Positions 10,238 through 19,175 are shown, counted from the first letter of the stretch. The stretch is DNA of 64,000 nt from Martinezella miluonensis (GCF_900094545.1 NZ_FMAH01000011.1:62001-126000); one strand, 5' to 3'. The notes: generated from the letters alone by a model not told the origin. Numbers and translations are program-made.

Positions 10238-11073
10238 ATCGTCGCCCTCCGCATTTTAGGATCGAGAATATCGCGCAGCGCGTCACCGAGCAGGTTGAAG
10301 CCGAGAATAGAGATCATGATGGTCACGCCGGGGAAAATCAGCAGCCAGGGCGCCGTTTCCATGAGATTGCGGCTGTCACTCAGCATCAGGCCCAATGAGG
10401 AGGCCGGCGGCTGCGTTCCCAGGCCGAGGAAGCTCAAACCTGCCTCCGTCAGCAGCGACCAGGCGAGCGCCAGCGTCACCTGCACCGTCAACGGCGCAAC
10501 GAGATTGAGCAGGAGATGCCGCGTCAGGATGTAGAAGCGGCTGCTGCCGAAAGTGCGAGCCGCATCAACAAAATCGCGTCCCTTCAGCGAAAGGGCCGGA
10601 CCGCGCACGACGCGGGTAAAGATCGGCGTATAGACGATCGCGATCGCAGCGACGCTGGTCCAGGTGCCTGGCCCGACGATCGCGATGATCAAAAGCGCAA
10701 GCAGGATCGCCGGGAAGGCCAGCAGCACATCCATAGTGCGCATGATCACGCCGTCCCAACGCTTGCCGGACCAAGCCGCAGTCAGGCCGAGCACGGTGCC
10801 GACCAAGGTTGCTGCGGCAACGGAAAAGAAGGCGACGACGAAGGATTCACCGATGCCCTTCATCAACCGGCTCGCGACATCGCGGCCGAAGAGGTCGGTG
10901 CCCATCCAATAGGTGAGGCTCGGCGCATGCAGGCGGTCGATCCGGTTCTGCATCAAGGGATCATGCGGGGTCACGCCCAGCATGCCGAGAATGGCAAGCA
11001 CGACATAGATGAGGACGATGATGCCGCCGATCCGGCCACTCATATGTCCGAAAATAGCCTTGACGATCCGCAT
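10234..11073 (-). CDS. Peptide-type ABC transporter permease (DppC-like)
   Basis: A 279-residue inner-membrane permease with the N-terminal helix and cytoplasmic segment typical of DppC/OppC (YWMGTDLFGRDV), then a binding-protein-dependent transport domain with about five helices. The coupling loop that contacts the ATPase contains the EAA-like stretch around ARTFGSSRFYILTRHLL. The ATG at 11073 overlaps the TGA of the upstream permease by one base (TGATG), and the stop overlaps the ATPase start, so the three are translationally coupled. It pairs with the DppB-like protein to form the channel. Substrate specificity cannot be read from the permease itself. Confidence 0.94.
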   Translation of the reverse strand: MRIVKAIFGHMSGRIGGIIVLIYVVLAILGMLGVTPHDPLMQNRIDRLHAPSLTYWMGTDLFGRDVASRLMKGIGESFVVAFFSVAAATLVGTVLGLTAAWSGKRWDGVIMRTMDVLLAFPAILLALLIIAIVGPGTWTSVAAIAIVYTPIFTRVVRGPALSLKGRDFVDAARTFGSSRFYILTRHLLLNLVAPLTVQVTLALAWSLLTEAGLSFLGLGTQPPASSLGLMLSDSRNLMETAPWLLIFPGVTIMISILGFNLLGDALRDILDPKMRRATI

Positions 11074-12032
11074 CAGCCTTCTCCCAGACGGACGCGCGGA
11101 TCGAGCGCGACATAAGCGAGATCGACGAGCAGGTTGACGATCATGAAGTTGAACGCAATGAACAGCACGCTGCCCTGCACCAGCGCATAGTCGCGCTGCA
11201 GAATGGCGTCGAGCACCATGCGTCCGAGGCCCGGCAGAGCATAGATCTGCTCGACGAGCACGGCACCGCCGAGCAGGTAGCCGAACTCGACGCCGCTCAG
11301 CGTCACCACCGGGATCAGCGCATTCGGCAAGGCATGCCGCCAAATAACGCCCCGCGCCGGCACACCGCGGCTGCGGGCCGTGCGAACGTAATCATCGCTC
11401 AAGACGTCAAGCATGGCGGAGCGCACGACACGCGTCACGGAAGCCGCAAAGGCAAAGCCCAATGTCAGTGCCGGCAGGATCATCTGGCCGAGATTCTCAA
11501 GCGGATTCTGCCAGAGGGGCGTGAAGGCACCCATGGTCGGCAGCACGCCAAAACCGGCGGACAAGGCATAGATCAGCAGAAGACCGAGAACGAAATTCGG
11601 CGTGGATTGCCCGATCATGGCAACGATGCGCACGGCAAGATCGGACAGTTTTTCGTTTCGTGTAGCGGCAAACACGCCCGCCGGCAGGCCGATGGCAAGC
11701 GCGATCACCATGGAAAGCAACGCAAGCTCGAGCGTCAGTGGAAAGCGCTCCAGGATGATATCGAGCACCGGCTTGCCGTAAGTAACCGATATGCCGAGAT
11801 TGCCCTGGAATATCCCCAGCAACCAATGCCAGTATTGGATGGGCCAGGACTGATCGATGCCGAAATAGGCAGCAAGGGCCTGCCGCTGCTCCGGCGTCAA
11901 CAGGCCCGCATTGGTTCCGAGCATCGCCGTAATCGCATCGCCCGGCACCAGCCGGATGGCGACGAAGACGAAGATGGACACGCCCAGCATGATCAGCGGG
12001 AATGTCATCAGCCGGCGCGTCAGATATGACAT
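11073..12032 (-). CDS. Peptide-type ABC transporter permease (DppB-like)
   Basis: A 319-residue inner-membrane permease of the DppB/OppB class. It starts with the characteristic MSYLTRRLMTFPLIMLGVS helix, followed by a periplasmic loop (RLVPGDAI...YFGIDQSW) and about six further helices. The EAA loop lies around TARSRGVPARGVIWRHALPNALIPV. The C-terminus (ALDPRVRLGEG) is the usual DppB ending. The gene follows the binding-protein gene after a ~130-base spacer that holds a large palindromic repeat, an arrangement that often lowers permease expression relative to the binding protein. Part of the predicted muropeptide importer. Confidence 0.94.
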   Translation of the reverse strand: MSYLTRRLMTFPLIMLGVSIFVFVAIRLVPGDAITAMLGTNAGLLTPEQRQALAAYFGIDQSWPIQYWHWLLGIFQGNLGISVTYGKPVLDIILERFPLTLELALLSMVIALAIGLPAGVFAATRNEKLSDLAVRIVAMIGQSTPNFVLGLLLIYALSAGFGVLPTMGAFTPLWQNPLENLGQMILPALTLGFAFAASVTRVVRSAMLDVLSDDYVRTARSRGVPARGVIWRHALPNALIPVVTLSGVEFGYLLGGAVLVEQIYALPGLGRMVLDAILQRDYALVQGSVLFIAFNFMIVNLLVDLAYVALDPRVRLGEG

Positions 12033-12041
12033 TGCAATTCC

Positions 12042-12148
12042 TCTAGAGCAATTCCAGCAAACATGCGAAGCAGCTTTGCGCCAGGAATTGCGTGAAAACA
12101 AAGAGATAGAGCATTCCCGTGACTCCGTTTGAAACGGAAATGCTCTAG
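12042..12148. repeat. Compound palindromic intergenic repeat (rhizobial type)
   Basis: Two nested dyads fill the spacer between the binding protein and permease genes. GCAATTCC (12049-12056) pairs with GGAATTGC (12084-12091) around an inner GCGAAGC/GCTTTGC dyad. AGAGCATT (12108-12115) pairs with AATGCTCT (12139-12146). The outer ends CTAGAGCA (12043) and TGCTCTAG (12141-12148) are also complementary. Elements with this sequence style are, to my knowledge, frequent between rhizobial genes. Inside an operon it may stabilise the upstream mRNA or damp expression of downstream genes. Confidence 0.75.
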
Positions 12149-12161
12149 GTCTAGGTAGCCG

Positions 12162-13682
12162 TTACTTGATCGAGACCTTGCTCAGACCAAACAGCGAACC
12201 GGTCGGCGTCGGGACAAAGCCCTCGACGTTCTTCTGCTCGGCGGTATAGCCATAAGCCGTGTAGAGCCAGATCCAGGGCGAGACTTCGGCGATATGCTTT
12301 TCGAATTCGGCAAAGATCGCCTTGCGCTTGGTCGGATCGGTTTCGGCGCGGCCCTTCTGCATCAGGCTGTCGAGCGTATCGTCGATATAGTTGGCGACCT
12401 TCTGCAGGTTGCCGGTCTTCGTCCAGTAGCGGTTATACATGGAATAGGGATCGGCACTGCCGCCATTGAGCGCAACCGCCATGTCGAAATTGCCCTTCAG
12501 CCAGGTGTCGACATAGACGTTAAGTTCCATCACCTTGATATCGAGCTTGATGCCGATTTCGGCGAGCTGCGACTGGATGACTTGCGCTTCAGCCGTCGCG
12601 GTCGGCGGTTCGCCGGTGGCGGCGATCACGGTCGCCGAAAAGCCATTGGCAAAGCCGGCATCGGCCATCAGCTTTTTCGCCTTGGCAACGTCGCGCTTAT
12701 AGCAGAAGAGCTGGCTCGGGTCGGTTGCATAAAGCGGCATCGTCAACGGCCCGGTCACCTTGCCTTCGCCGAGCGCTGCCGTATCCATCACGTCCTTGCG
12801 GTCGATGGCGCAGGAGATCGCCTGGCGCACGGCAAGCTGGTCCATCGGCTTGCGGGAAGGATTGAGCTGAAGGACATTATAGGACAGCACCGGCGTGCGG
12901 GTGAGCTGCAGCTTCGGCTCCTTGGGCACCAGCGTTGCCACGAGCGGATCGTTCAGAAGCGCGAAATCGGTCTGGCCGGTGCGCAACGAAGCGAGGATCG
13001 CCGTTTCGTCAGGCAATACGCTGATATTGATGCCGTCGACGCCGATCGTCCCGCCTGCCCAGTCCTTATTGGCGCTCAGCACTTCCTTGGAGTTCGGAAC
13101 CCAGCTGTCGAGCTTGAACGGGCCGGAGCCGATCGCCTTGGTGCCAATGGTGCCGGCGGTAATTTCGCTCGCCGGCACGACAGCGGCGTTGAGGCTGGTC
13201 ATGGCCGTCAGAAGCGGAACGTCGGGCTGCGAGAGGTTGAAGACCACGGTCGTGGCATCGGGCGTGTCGATGCTGGCGATGGACAGGAAGTTGGCGCGGG
13301 CGACCGCACCGGTCGCTTGGTCGAGAATACGCTGGAAGGAAGCCTTCACATCAGCCGAAGTGACGGGCGCCCCGTTCTGGAACTTGCCCTTGGCTTTAAG
13401 CTTGAAGGTCAGCTGCTTGCCATCGGGCGAGAACTGCCAGCTCTCGGCGACGCCGGGTACGATCTGCAGATTGCCATCGAGACGAACGAGCGGCTCGTAG
13501 ATCAATTCCAGCAAACGGATGGAGGAGAAGGCAGTCTGTTTATGTGGATCGAGGCCGGTCGCGTCCTGCGACCATGCCATGCGCAGCGTTGCCGCCTGCG
13601 CTGGCATTGCGACCGCCGCCATGCCAAAGCCTGCCGCCAGTACCACCCCCGAAATCAACTTCCCTACAAAATGCGCTTGCAT
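12162..13682 (-). CDS. Family 5 extracellular solute-binding protein (peptide/muropeptide importer)
   Basis: A 506-residue periplasmic binding protein of the DppA/OppA/MppA family. Residues 1-30 are a Sec signal peptide ending AMPAQA-AT. The family signature is at RLLELIYEPLVRLDG...IVPGVAESWQFSPDGKQLTF. Two cysteines (~275 and ~323) could form a disulphide. It delivers ligand to the permease pair encoded downstream. The flanking murQ, anmK and sugar kinase suggest a muropeptide or MurNAc-containing ligand, by analogy with the Agrobacterium YejBEF-YepA peptidoglycan importer, but the ligand is inferred. It lies 80 bases after murQ, on the same strand. Confidence 0.93.
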   Translation of the reverse strand: MQAHFVGKLISGVVLAAGFGMAAVAMPAQAATLRMAWSQDATGLDPHKQTAFSSIRLLELIYEPLVRLDGNLQIVPGVAESWQFSPDGKQLTFKLKAKGKFQNGAPVTSADVKASFQRILDQATGAVARANFLSIASIDTPDATTVVFNLSQPDVPLLTAMTSLNAAVVPASEITAGTIGTKAIGSGPFKLDSWVPNSKEVLSANKDWAGGTIGVDGINISVLPDETAILASLRTGQTDFALLNDPLVATLVPKEPKLQLTRTPVLSYNVLQLNPSRKPMDQLAVRQAISCAIDRKDVMDTAALGEGKVTGPLTMPLYATDPSQLFCYKRDVAKAKKLMADAGFANGFSATVIAATGEPPTATAEAQVIQSQLAEIGIKLDIKVMELNVYVDTWLKGNFDMAVALNGGSADPYSMYNRYWTKTGNLQKVANYIDDTLDSLMQKGRAETDPTKRKAIFAEFEKHIAEVSPWIWLYTAYGYTAEQKNVEGFVPTPTGSLFGLSKVSIK

Positions 13683-13762
13683 TCCTATCCCTCCGACTTT
13701 TTCAAATGTCCCCGGCCGATTTTGGCCAATTGATTGCCGTCGCGGCTCGCCGCGACGTCCTT

Positions 13763-14686
13763 TTAAGTACTCTTCGCATTGATGGCCTTGCGCAGGAATC
13801 CATCAGCGTTTTGCAATGCCACGCGGGCTTCTTCAATGCCCATTCCGGTTATTTCCATGAGAATGGCGAGCTTGACGTCGTTGCCGGTCAAGTCGAGCAC
13901 TCGGCGCGCTTCCTGTTGCGAGCAACCGGTCGCCTGCATGACGATGCGCGCGGCGCGCGCCACCAGCTTCTTGTTGCTGGCGCTGACGTCAACCATCAGA
14001 TTCTGATAGCTTTTGCCGATGCGGATCATGCTCGCCGTCGTCAGCATGTTGAGGATGAGCTTCTGCGCCGTACCGGATTTCAGGCGGGTCGAGCCGGTCA
14101 GAATTTCCGGGCCGACGACCGGTGAGATCGCCAGATCGGCGATACCGGCAATGATGGAATTGGGATTGCATGACAGCGCAACGGTGAAGGCACCGATGCT
14201 CTTGGCATAGTTCAAGCCGCCAATGACATAAGGCGTGCGGCCGCTGACGGCGATGCCGACGACGACATCGACCTTGGTCAGATTGATCTCTTCCAGCGCC
14301 CGGCGCCCCTGCTCCGGATCGTCTTCTGCACCTTCGATCGAACTCCGCAGCGCATCGGGACCGCCCGCGATCAGACCAACCACCATGTTCGATGGCACGC
14401 TGAAGGTAGGCGGGCACTCGGACGCATCGAGAACGCCGAGACGGCCGCTCGTGCCTGCCCCCATGTAAATCAGCCGGCCTTCCTTCTGGAAGGCGGCGAC
14501 GATCTGATTGACGGCGGCGGCGATGGCCGGAATAACCTTCTCGACGGCGATCGGTACCGTCTGATCCTCATAATTGATCTCGCGCAGGAGATCGAAGGTC
14601 GGCAGCAGATCGATATGCATCGTATTCGGATTGCGGCCTTCGGAAACCAACTGCTCCAGCTCGGATATCAACTTCTGCTCTGTCAT
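13763..14686 (-). CDS. murQ: N-acetylmuramic acid 6-phosphate etherase MurQ
   Basis: A 307-residue cytoplasmic etherase that splits MurNAc-6-P into GlcNAc-6-P and D-lactate, the key step of MurNAc catabolism. The SIS-domain signature [15 protein letters not shown] is at residues 76-90; Glu90 corresponds to catalytic Glu83 of E. coli MurQ. The second acidic motif [10 protein letters not shown] follows. The C-terminal ~60 residues form the UBA-like helical tail of the family ([20 protein letters not shown]). The length is normal. It is the first gene of the leftward murQ-importer-anmK run and is preceded by a 15-bp palindrome that is a candidate RpiR operator. Confidence 0.97.
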   Translation of the reverse strand: MTEQKLISELEQLVSEGRNPNTMHIDLLPTFDLLREINYEDQTVPIAVEKVIPAIAAAVNQIVAAFQKEGRLIYMGAGTSGRLGVLDASECPPTFSVPSNMVVGLIAGGPDALRSSIEGAEDDPEQGRRALEEINLTKVDVVVGIAVSGRTPYVIGGLNYAKSIGAFTVALSCNPNSIIAGIADLAISPVVGPEILTGSTRLKSGTAQKLILNMLTTASMIRIGKSYQNLMVDVSASNKKLVARAARIVMQATGCSQQEARRVLDLTGNDVKLAILMEITGMGIEEARVALQNADGFLRKAINAKST

Positions 14687-14904
14687 GGGCCTGTTCTCGA
14701 AATGAGGCTTCGATATCGATAGGTCAGGGCGGCAAGTCCGGCCGATGAGACGCCGGGCCTGCCTCCGCGAAGTTCGGTTTTCAACAAAGCGAAAGACTGA
14801 AATCAGTCACGGTGCAGCCGTGCCTTTTCGGCCTCGTTCAGCACCCACTCCCTGTTTACTTTCGTTAACATTATGTCCGATTATTCCTCTCGTCAATCAG
14901 AAAA

Positions 14905-14919
14905 GGAATAAAATATTCC
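14905..14919. promoter_or_regulatory. Candidate RpiR/MurR operator before murQ
   Basis: GGAATA-AAA-TATTCC is a perfect inverted repeat in the AT-rich 274-base gap between the kinase stop and murQ start. An outer TTATTCC at 14881-14887 adds another half-site. The same GGAAT-N5-ATTCC pattern occurs at 17202-17220. The rest of the gap shows no gene. Confidence 0.65.
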
Positions 14920-14960
14920 ACTTTGAACATGCGAAAACCCGATGGCAAAAAAGCCGCCGG

Positions 14961-15851
14961 TCAGTGTTGGCAAATCGCCCTTCTGGCAAGGATGATGGCA
15001 CCCGAGACGGCATCGCCGTCGATGGGTTTGAGGCTGCGGCGCACATCCGGCGCAAGCCACGGCTCGAGCGGGCTTGCAAGTCCGCCAAGTAGGCAGACGC
15101 GCGGCGCCCCTTTTTCGAAAAGAGTACGGATCAAAGTATCGATATGTCCGGCGGCACTCTGGACGATGCGCCGCGCCACGGCATCGCCCTGATCTGCATG
15201 ACGCAGAACCATCGGTGCGAATGTCGCGTAGTCCGTCGCCGATGCGCGATCCATCCAGGCGACTGCCTCCATCGGATCGTTCTGGAACCGCTGCATGATC
15301 TCGCTCAGCAATGCCGTCTTCTGCTCGCGACCATCATGGGCGCGCAAAGCAAGCTGCACCGCCTTCAGCCCGAGATAGGCACCGCTGCCCTCGTCGGAGA
15401 TCGGAAAGCCGTAGCCGCCGACCCGTAACTGTCGCCCCTCCACAAGACCTAACCCGATGGACCCAGTGCCGGCGATGACGATCGCTCCGTCGCGGCCGGA
15501 ATGAGCGCCGAGGCAGGCCCCCTCGCCATCGCTGACAAAATCGATACTGGCGAAGGGATGCGCTATGGCTTTGAGAGCCGCCAATGCTCCCTTGCGGCCA
15601 ATGCCCGCCAAACCAATGCCCGCATGAATGCGGCCGATATCGGCGGCACTCAGACCCGCCTCTTCGATTGCGGCATCGGAGGCCCGGGTGATGGAAGCCC
15701 ATGCCTCGTCTATGCCAAGCCGCGTCGTCGCCGGACCGGATAGTCCCTGCCCCAGCACCGCGCCGACGGCATCCTCGATGCGGGCACGGCAGCCGGTGCC
15801 GCCGCCATCGACACCGAGGAAATAAGGGGAGCCTTTTGCCACAGCGATCAT
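14961..15851 (-). CDS. BadF/NagK-type N-acetylhexosamine (MurNAc/GlcNAc) kinase
   Basis: A 296-residue ATPase of the BadF/BadG/BcrA/BcrD family, which includes human NAGK and the clostridial MurNAc/GlcNAc kinase MurK. The phosphate-1 motif FLGVDGGGTG lies at residues ~11-20, the phosphate-2 region VIAGTGSIGLG at ~118, and the adenosine motif CLLGGLASPL near 260. I infer it phosphorylates free MurNAc and/or GlcNAc at O6, feeding MurQ and the GlcNAc-6-P pool. The ATG at 15851 overlaps the murA stop (ATGA), so it is translationally coupled to murA and divided from murQ only by the operator region. The longer upstream open frame is antisense-like sequence inside murA and is not used. Confidence 0.87.
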   Translation of the reverse strand: MIAVAKGSPYFLGVDGGGTGCRARIEDAVGAVLGQGLSGPATTRLGIDEAWASITRASDAAIEEAGLSAADIGRIHAGIGLAGIGRKGALAALKAIAHPFASIDFVSDGEGACLGAHSGRDGAIVIAGTGSIGLGLVEGRQLRVGGYGFPISDEGSGAYLGLKAVQLALRAHDGREQKTALLSEIMQRFQNDPMEAVAWMDRASATDYATFAPMVLRHADQGDAVARRIVQSAAGHIDTLIRTLFEKGAPRVCLLGGLASPLEPWLAPDVRRSLKPIDGDAVSGAIILARRAICQH

Positions 15852-17104
15852 GACGTCAGCCGTTCGATATCCGCGCCGCAAAGGCGAAGCTTGCGATCGA
15901 GCTGCTCGTAGCCGCGGTCGAGATGATAGACGCGATTGACGATGGTCTCGCCTTGCGAAACAAGCGCTGCCAGCACCAGCGAGACCGAAGCGCGAAGGTC
16001 CGTCGCCATCACCTGCGCCCCTTTGAGCGGTGTGCCGCCACGCACAAGAGCCGTCGTCCCCTGTAGGGTGATGTTCGCCCCAAGCCGAATGAGCTCGGGC
16101 ACATGCATGAAGCGATTTTCGAAGACCGTCTCGCGGATCAGCGACGCACCCTCCGCACAGCAAGCAAGCGCCATGAATTGTGCTTGGAGATCCGTCGGAA
16201 AACCCGGATAAGGTTCGGTGGTGATATCGGCGCCCTTGAGCGGTCCATCTCTCGAAACGACAAGGCCGCGATCGCTCGGCCAGACGCTGACGCCCATGCC
16301 TTCCAGCGCCTGCACAACCGAGGCAAGGTTTTCCAACCGGGCGTGAATAAGCTCAAGCCGTCCGCCGGTGATTGCAGCCGCCACGGCATAGGTGCCGGCC
16401 TCGATACGATCGGGAATGCCGTGGTGTTTGGCTGGGCGCCAGCTGGTCTCACCATTGATCAGGATGCGGTGTGTACCTGCCCCTTCGATCCGCGCGCCCA
16501 TGGCGCTGAGGCAGGCGGCAAGGTCAGCGACCTCCGGCTCGCGCGCCGCGTTCAAAATCTCCGTCTCGCCCGTGGCGGCGCAGGCCGCCATCATCACTGT
16601 TTCCGTTGCGCCGACCGACGGGGAGCTGAGCACGATGCGCGCACCCTTCAGCCCGTTGGGAGTCTGTGCGACGATCAAACCGTTTTCGATGGCGATATCC
16701 GCGCCGAGGGTCGCGAGCGCCTTGATATGCATATCCACGGGCCGGGCGCCGATGGCGCAGCCGCCCGGAAGAGAAACGCGTGCATGACCGAAACGGGCAA
16801 GCAGCGGCGCCAGCACCAGAACCGTCGCCCGCATGCGCCGAACCGTATCGTAAGAGGTTTCCCTCGAGACGATGGCGCTCGGATCGATCGTGATGCCCTG
16901 CGCCGTTCGTGTGATCTGCGCGCCATGAAGAGCAATGACACCGAGCATGTTCTCGACATCGCTCACCAAAGGCAGGTTGGTGAGCTCCAGCGGATGAGGG
17001 CTCAAAAGTGCCGCTGCGATCTGCGGCAAGGCGGCATTCTTGGCACCCGAAATCGTCACGGCACCCTGCAACCTTTTGCCGCCGTAGATGCGAAGTCTGT
17101 CCAT
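15848..17104 (-). CDS. murA: UDP-N-acetylglucosamine 1-carboxyvinyltransferase (MurA-type)
   Basis: A 418-residue EPSP-synthase-fold enzyme that transfers enolpyruvate from PEP to UDP-GlcNAc, the first committed step of peptidoglycan synthesis. Lys22 (SGAKNAALP) and the catalytic Cys at ~116 in [13 protein letters not shown] match E. coli Lys22 and Cys115, so it should be active and fosfomycin-sensitive. The C-terminal [13 protein letters not shown] stretch is also standard. In rhizobia the housekeeping murA is usually, as far as I recall, near other cell-division or hisD genes, so this copy coupled to a catabolic kinase may be a second, recycling-linked paralogue. That needs the rest of the genome to confirm. 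It is divergent from the RpiR regulator. Confidence 0.94.
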   Translation of the reverse strand: MDRLRIYGGKRLQGAVTISGAKNAALPQIAAALLSPHPLELTNLPLVSDVENMLGVIALHGAQITRTAQGITIDPSAIVSRETSYDTVRRMRATVLVLAPLLARFGHARVSLPGGCAIGARPVDMHIKALATLGADIAIENGLIVAQTPNGLKGARIVLSSPSVGATETVMMAACAATGETEILNAAREPEVADLAACLSAMGARIEGAGTHRILINGETSWRPAKHHGIPDRIEAGTYAVAAAITGGRLELIHARLENLASVVQALEGMGVSVWPSDRGLVVSRDGPLKGADITTEPYPGFPTDLQAQFMALACCAEGASLIRETVFENRFMHVPELIRLGANITLQGTTALVRGGTPLKGAQVMATDLRASVSLVLAALVSQGETIVNRVYHLDRGYEQLDRKLRLCGADIERLTS

Positions 17105-17201
17105 GATCAGAAACCCGTTGAGGCATGATGCGAAATGCCGGAGATTTCGCCATCCGTTTCCCGCAGAAGATTATTCGATCATTCCATGCTGTCAACGATC
17201 A

Positions 17202-17220
17202 TTGGAATTTTTTATTCCAA
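17202..17220. promoter_or_regulatory. Candidate RpiR/MurR operator between murA and its regulator
   Basis: TTGGAAT-TTTTT-ATTCCAA is a perfect 19-bp interrupted palindrome in the 242-base divergent region. It shares the GGAAT-N5-ATTCC core with the site before murQ. It is placed to control both murA and the regulator. A further ATTCC half-site is at 17181. Confidence 0.7.
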
Positions 17221-17346
17221 TTCCCTGTGATAGTCTCTCATCGCGCGAAGCATGGTTGCCCAGCTTCACCCAAATGCTATTTTCCATGTGCTCGTGATGA
17301 TGCGTGTATCGGCCGCGAAGACTCGAGGGGACCCCAAAAGGACCAA

Positions 17347-18207
17347 ATGTCTATCTTGAAGAAAATCAGCGCGCAGCTCGAAACCATGGCACCCGCAGAT
17401 CGCCAGATCGGGCAATTCATCGTCGACAAACCTGACCAGATGCTCCGCCTCTCATCGGCGGCTCTCGCAATCGAAACCGGGCGCAGCCAATCGAGCGTCG
17501 TCAAGTTCAGCCAGAAGCTCGGCTATGCCGGCTATCAGGAATTGAAGCTTGCCGTCAGTGAGGCGAAGGCCCAGGAGTGGCCCGCACCGGTCGGCATGAT
17601 CCACGGCACGATCGAGGTGGGCGACGGCTACCTCACCATCCTGCAGAAACTGCTGGGCAGCAAGCTGCAAGCCATGCAGCAGACGATCTCGGTCAACAAT
17701 GAAGGCGATATAGACAAGGCGCTCGAAGCCCTTCACGATGCCAGGCGCATCCATTTGGCCGGCGTCGGCGCCTCCTCGCTGGTCGCCCGCGATTTTTCCT
17801 ACAAACTGATGAAACTCGGCCGCAATGTCCTGCACGACAGCGACAGCCATGTGCAGATGGCCAATGCATCGACGCTCGGTCCTGACGACCTGCTCTTTGC
17901 CCTTTCCTATTCCGGCGCCAGCATCGAGACACTGCGGATCGCAGAACTGGCGAGCCAGCGCAAGGCGACCGTCATTGCTGTGACTGGTCTGCAGGACAAT
18001 CCGCTCGCCCGCGTCGCCGATATCTGCCTTCACACCGTCGGCGACGAAGATCGCGTCCGCTCCTCGGCGATCACCGCGCGCGACGCGCAGCTGATGCTGA
18101 CCGACCTGCTCTTCATTCTGCTGGTGCAGCGGCAACCCGATGCCAACGACTATGTCCATAACAGCGAGACGGCCGTTTCCGTACTGAAGGCCAAACGGCT
18201 TTCCTAA
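17347..18207 (+). CDS. RpiR-family regulator (MurR-like)
   Basis: A 286-residue transcription factor. Residues 1-77 form the RpiR helix-turn-helix (ETGRSQSSVVKFSQKLGYAGYQELK). Residues ~125-255 form a SIS sugar-phosphate-binding domain (HLAGVGASSLVARDFSYKLMKLG, ALSYSGASIETL). The frame extends upstream to 17125, but ATG 17347 is chosen because AAAGGA sits nine bases before it and the domain begins directly after. E. coli MurR of this family represses murQP and is relieved by MurNAc-6-P. The same effector is the natural inference here. It is divergent from murA, with a palindrome between them. Confidence 0.93.
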   Translation: MSILKKISAQLETMAPADRQIGQFIVDKPDQMLRLSSAALAIETGRSQSSVVKFSQKLGYAGYQELKLAVSEAKAQEWPAPVGMIHGTIEVGDGYLTILQKLLGSKLQAMQQTISVNNEGDIDKALEALHDARRIHLAGVGASSLVARDFSYKLMKLGRNVLHDSDSHVQMANASTLGPDDLLFALSYSGASIETLRIAELASQRKATVIAVTGLQDNPLARVADICLHTVGDEDRVRSSAITARDAQLMLTDLLFILLVQRQPDANDYVHNSETAVSVLKAKRLS

Positions 18208-18323
18208 GCAGCTGCTCGCCGCATCGGTTCGCGGTAAACAAGCTGTGACGGCTGCACATCTGTACGGCACGGATTTCCGGACGTAGCTTGCGGGCACTTT
18301 CGCAACACACCCGGAGACATCTG

Positions 18324-19100
18324 ATGGACCTTGGCCTCAAGGATAAAGTCGTTCTGATCACAGGCGGCTCGAAGGGCATCGGCTATGCCTGCGCTGAACT
18401 CTTCCTGCAGGAGGGTGCACGAGTTGCAATCTGCTCACGCTCGCAGGCCAATATCGACACGGCGCTTTCCAAGCTTCGCGGAGCACGCGGCTACGCCGCC
18501 GACCTGATATCCGACGAGCAGGCCCTCACGGTCGTGAATAAGGTCGAGTCGGAACTCGGCCCGATCGATATCCTCGTCAACAGCGCGGGTGCTGCGGCGC
18601 GCACGCCCGCAGACGATCTGACCCCAGCCATCTGGCGCGCTGCGATGGATGCGAAGTATTTTTCCTACATCAACGTGATCGATCCCGTCATCAAGCGCAT
18701 GGGCGCGCGCAGTTCGGGCGCAGTGATCAACATCATCGGCAATGGCGGCAAGATCGCTTCACCCGTGCATCTGGCGGGCGGATCGGCCAATGCGGCCCTG
18801 ATGCTCGCAAGCGTCGGGCTCGCCAATGCCTATGCCGGCCGGGGCGTGCGCGTCGTCGGCCTCAATCCCGGGCTCACGGAAACGGATCGTGTTGCTGAGG
18901 GCCTGAAGGCGGCGGCAAAGGCTACCGGCTCGACCGAGAACGAAGTCCTTGCCGATGCCTTAAAGCGCATCCCGATCGGCCGCATGGCCGATCCGGCCGA
19001 CATCGCCAATGTCGTCGCTTTCCTGAGCTCGGCCAAGGCGGGTTACGTCACCGGCGTCGTGATCAGCATGGACGGCGCACAGGTACCGGTCGTAGTATGA
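18324..19100 (+). CDS. Short-chain dehydrogenase/reductase-fold protein lacking the catalytic Tyr and Lys
   Basis: A 258-residue classical SDR by fold: TGGSKGIG at 13-20 binds the dinucleotide, the NSAG motif is at 86-89, and the C-terminus (GRMADPADIANVVAFLSS...VTGVVISMDG) is typical. At the active site, the YxxxK motif expected before AAL reads GGSAN, so catalytic Tyr is Gly152 and Lys is Asn156; the usual Ser is also absent (INIIGNGG). It may be a non-catalytic binder or use another mechanism; a subgroup of annotated SDRs with this change seems to exist. The ATG at 18324 has CCGGAG upstream. It sits 116 bases after rpiR but is not obviously part of that unit. Confidence 0.85.
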   Translation: MDLGLKDKVVLITGGSKGIGYACAELFLQEGARVAICSRSQANIDTALSKLRGARGYAADLISDEQALTVVNKVESELGPIDILVNSAGAAARTPADDLTPAIWRAAMDAKYFSYINVIDPVIKRMGARSSGAVINIIGNGGKIASPVHLAGGSANAALMLASVGLANAYAGRGVRVVGLNPGLTETDRVAEGLKAAAKATGSTENEVLADALKRIPIGRMADPADIANVVAFLSSAKAGYVTGVVISMDGAQVPVVV

Positions 19101-19175
19101 AATTTAGTCTATTCTTTAAATGGTTCCCACTTGATTGCGCGGCTTTTTCATTGAAGAGACGATCCATGAATGCTA

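Noticed and set aside
12294..13733. 479-codon open frame antisense to the solute-binding protein
   Set aside because: Shadow frame of a well-defined family 5 binding protein.
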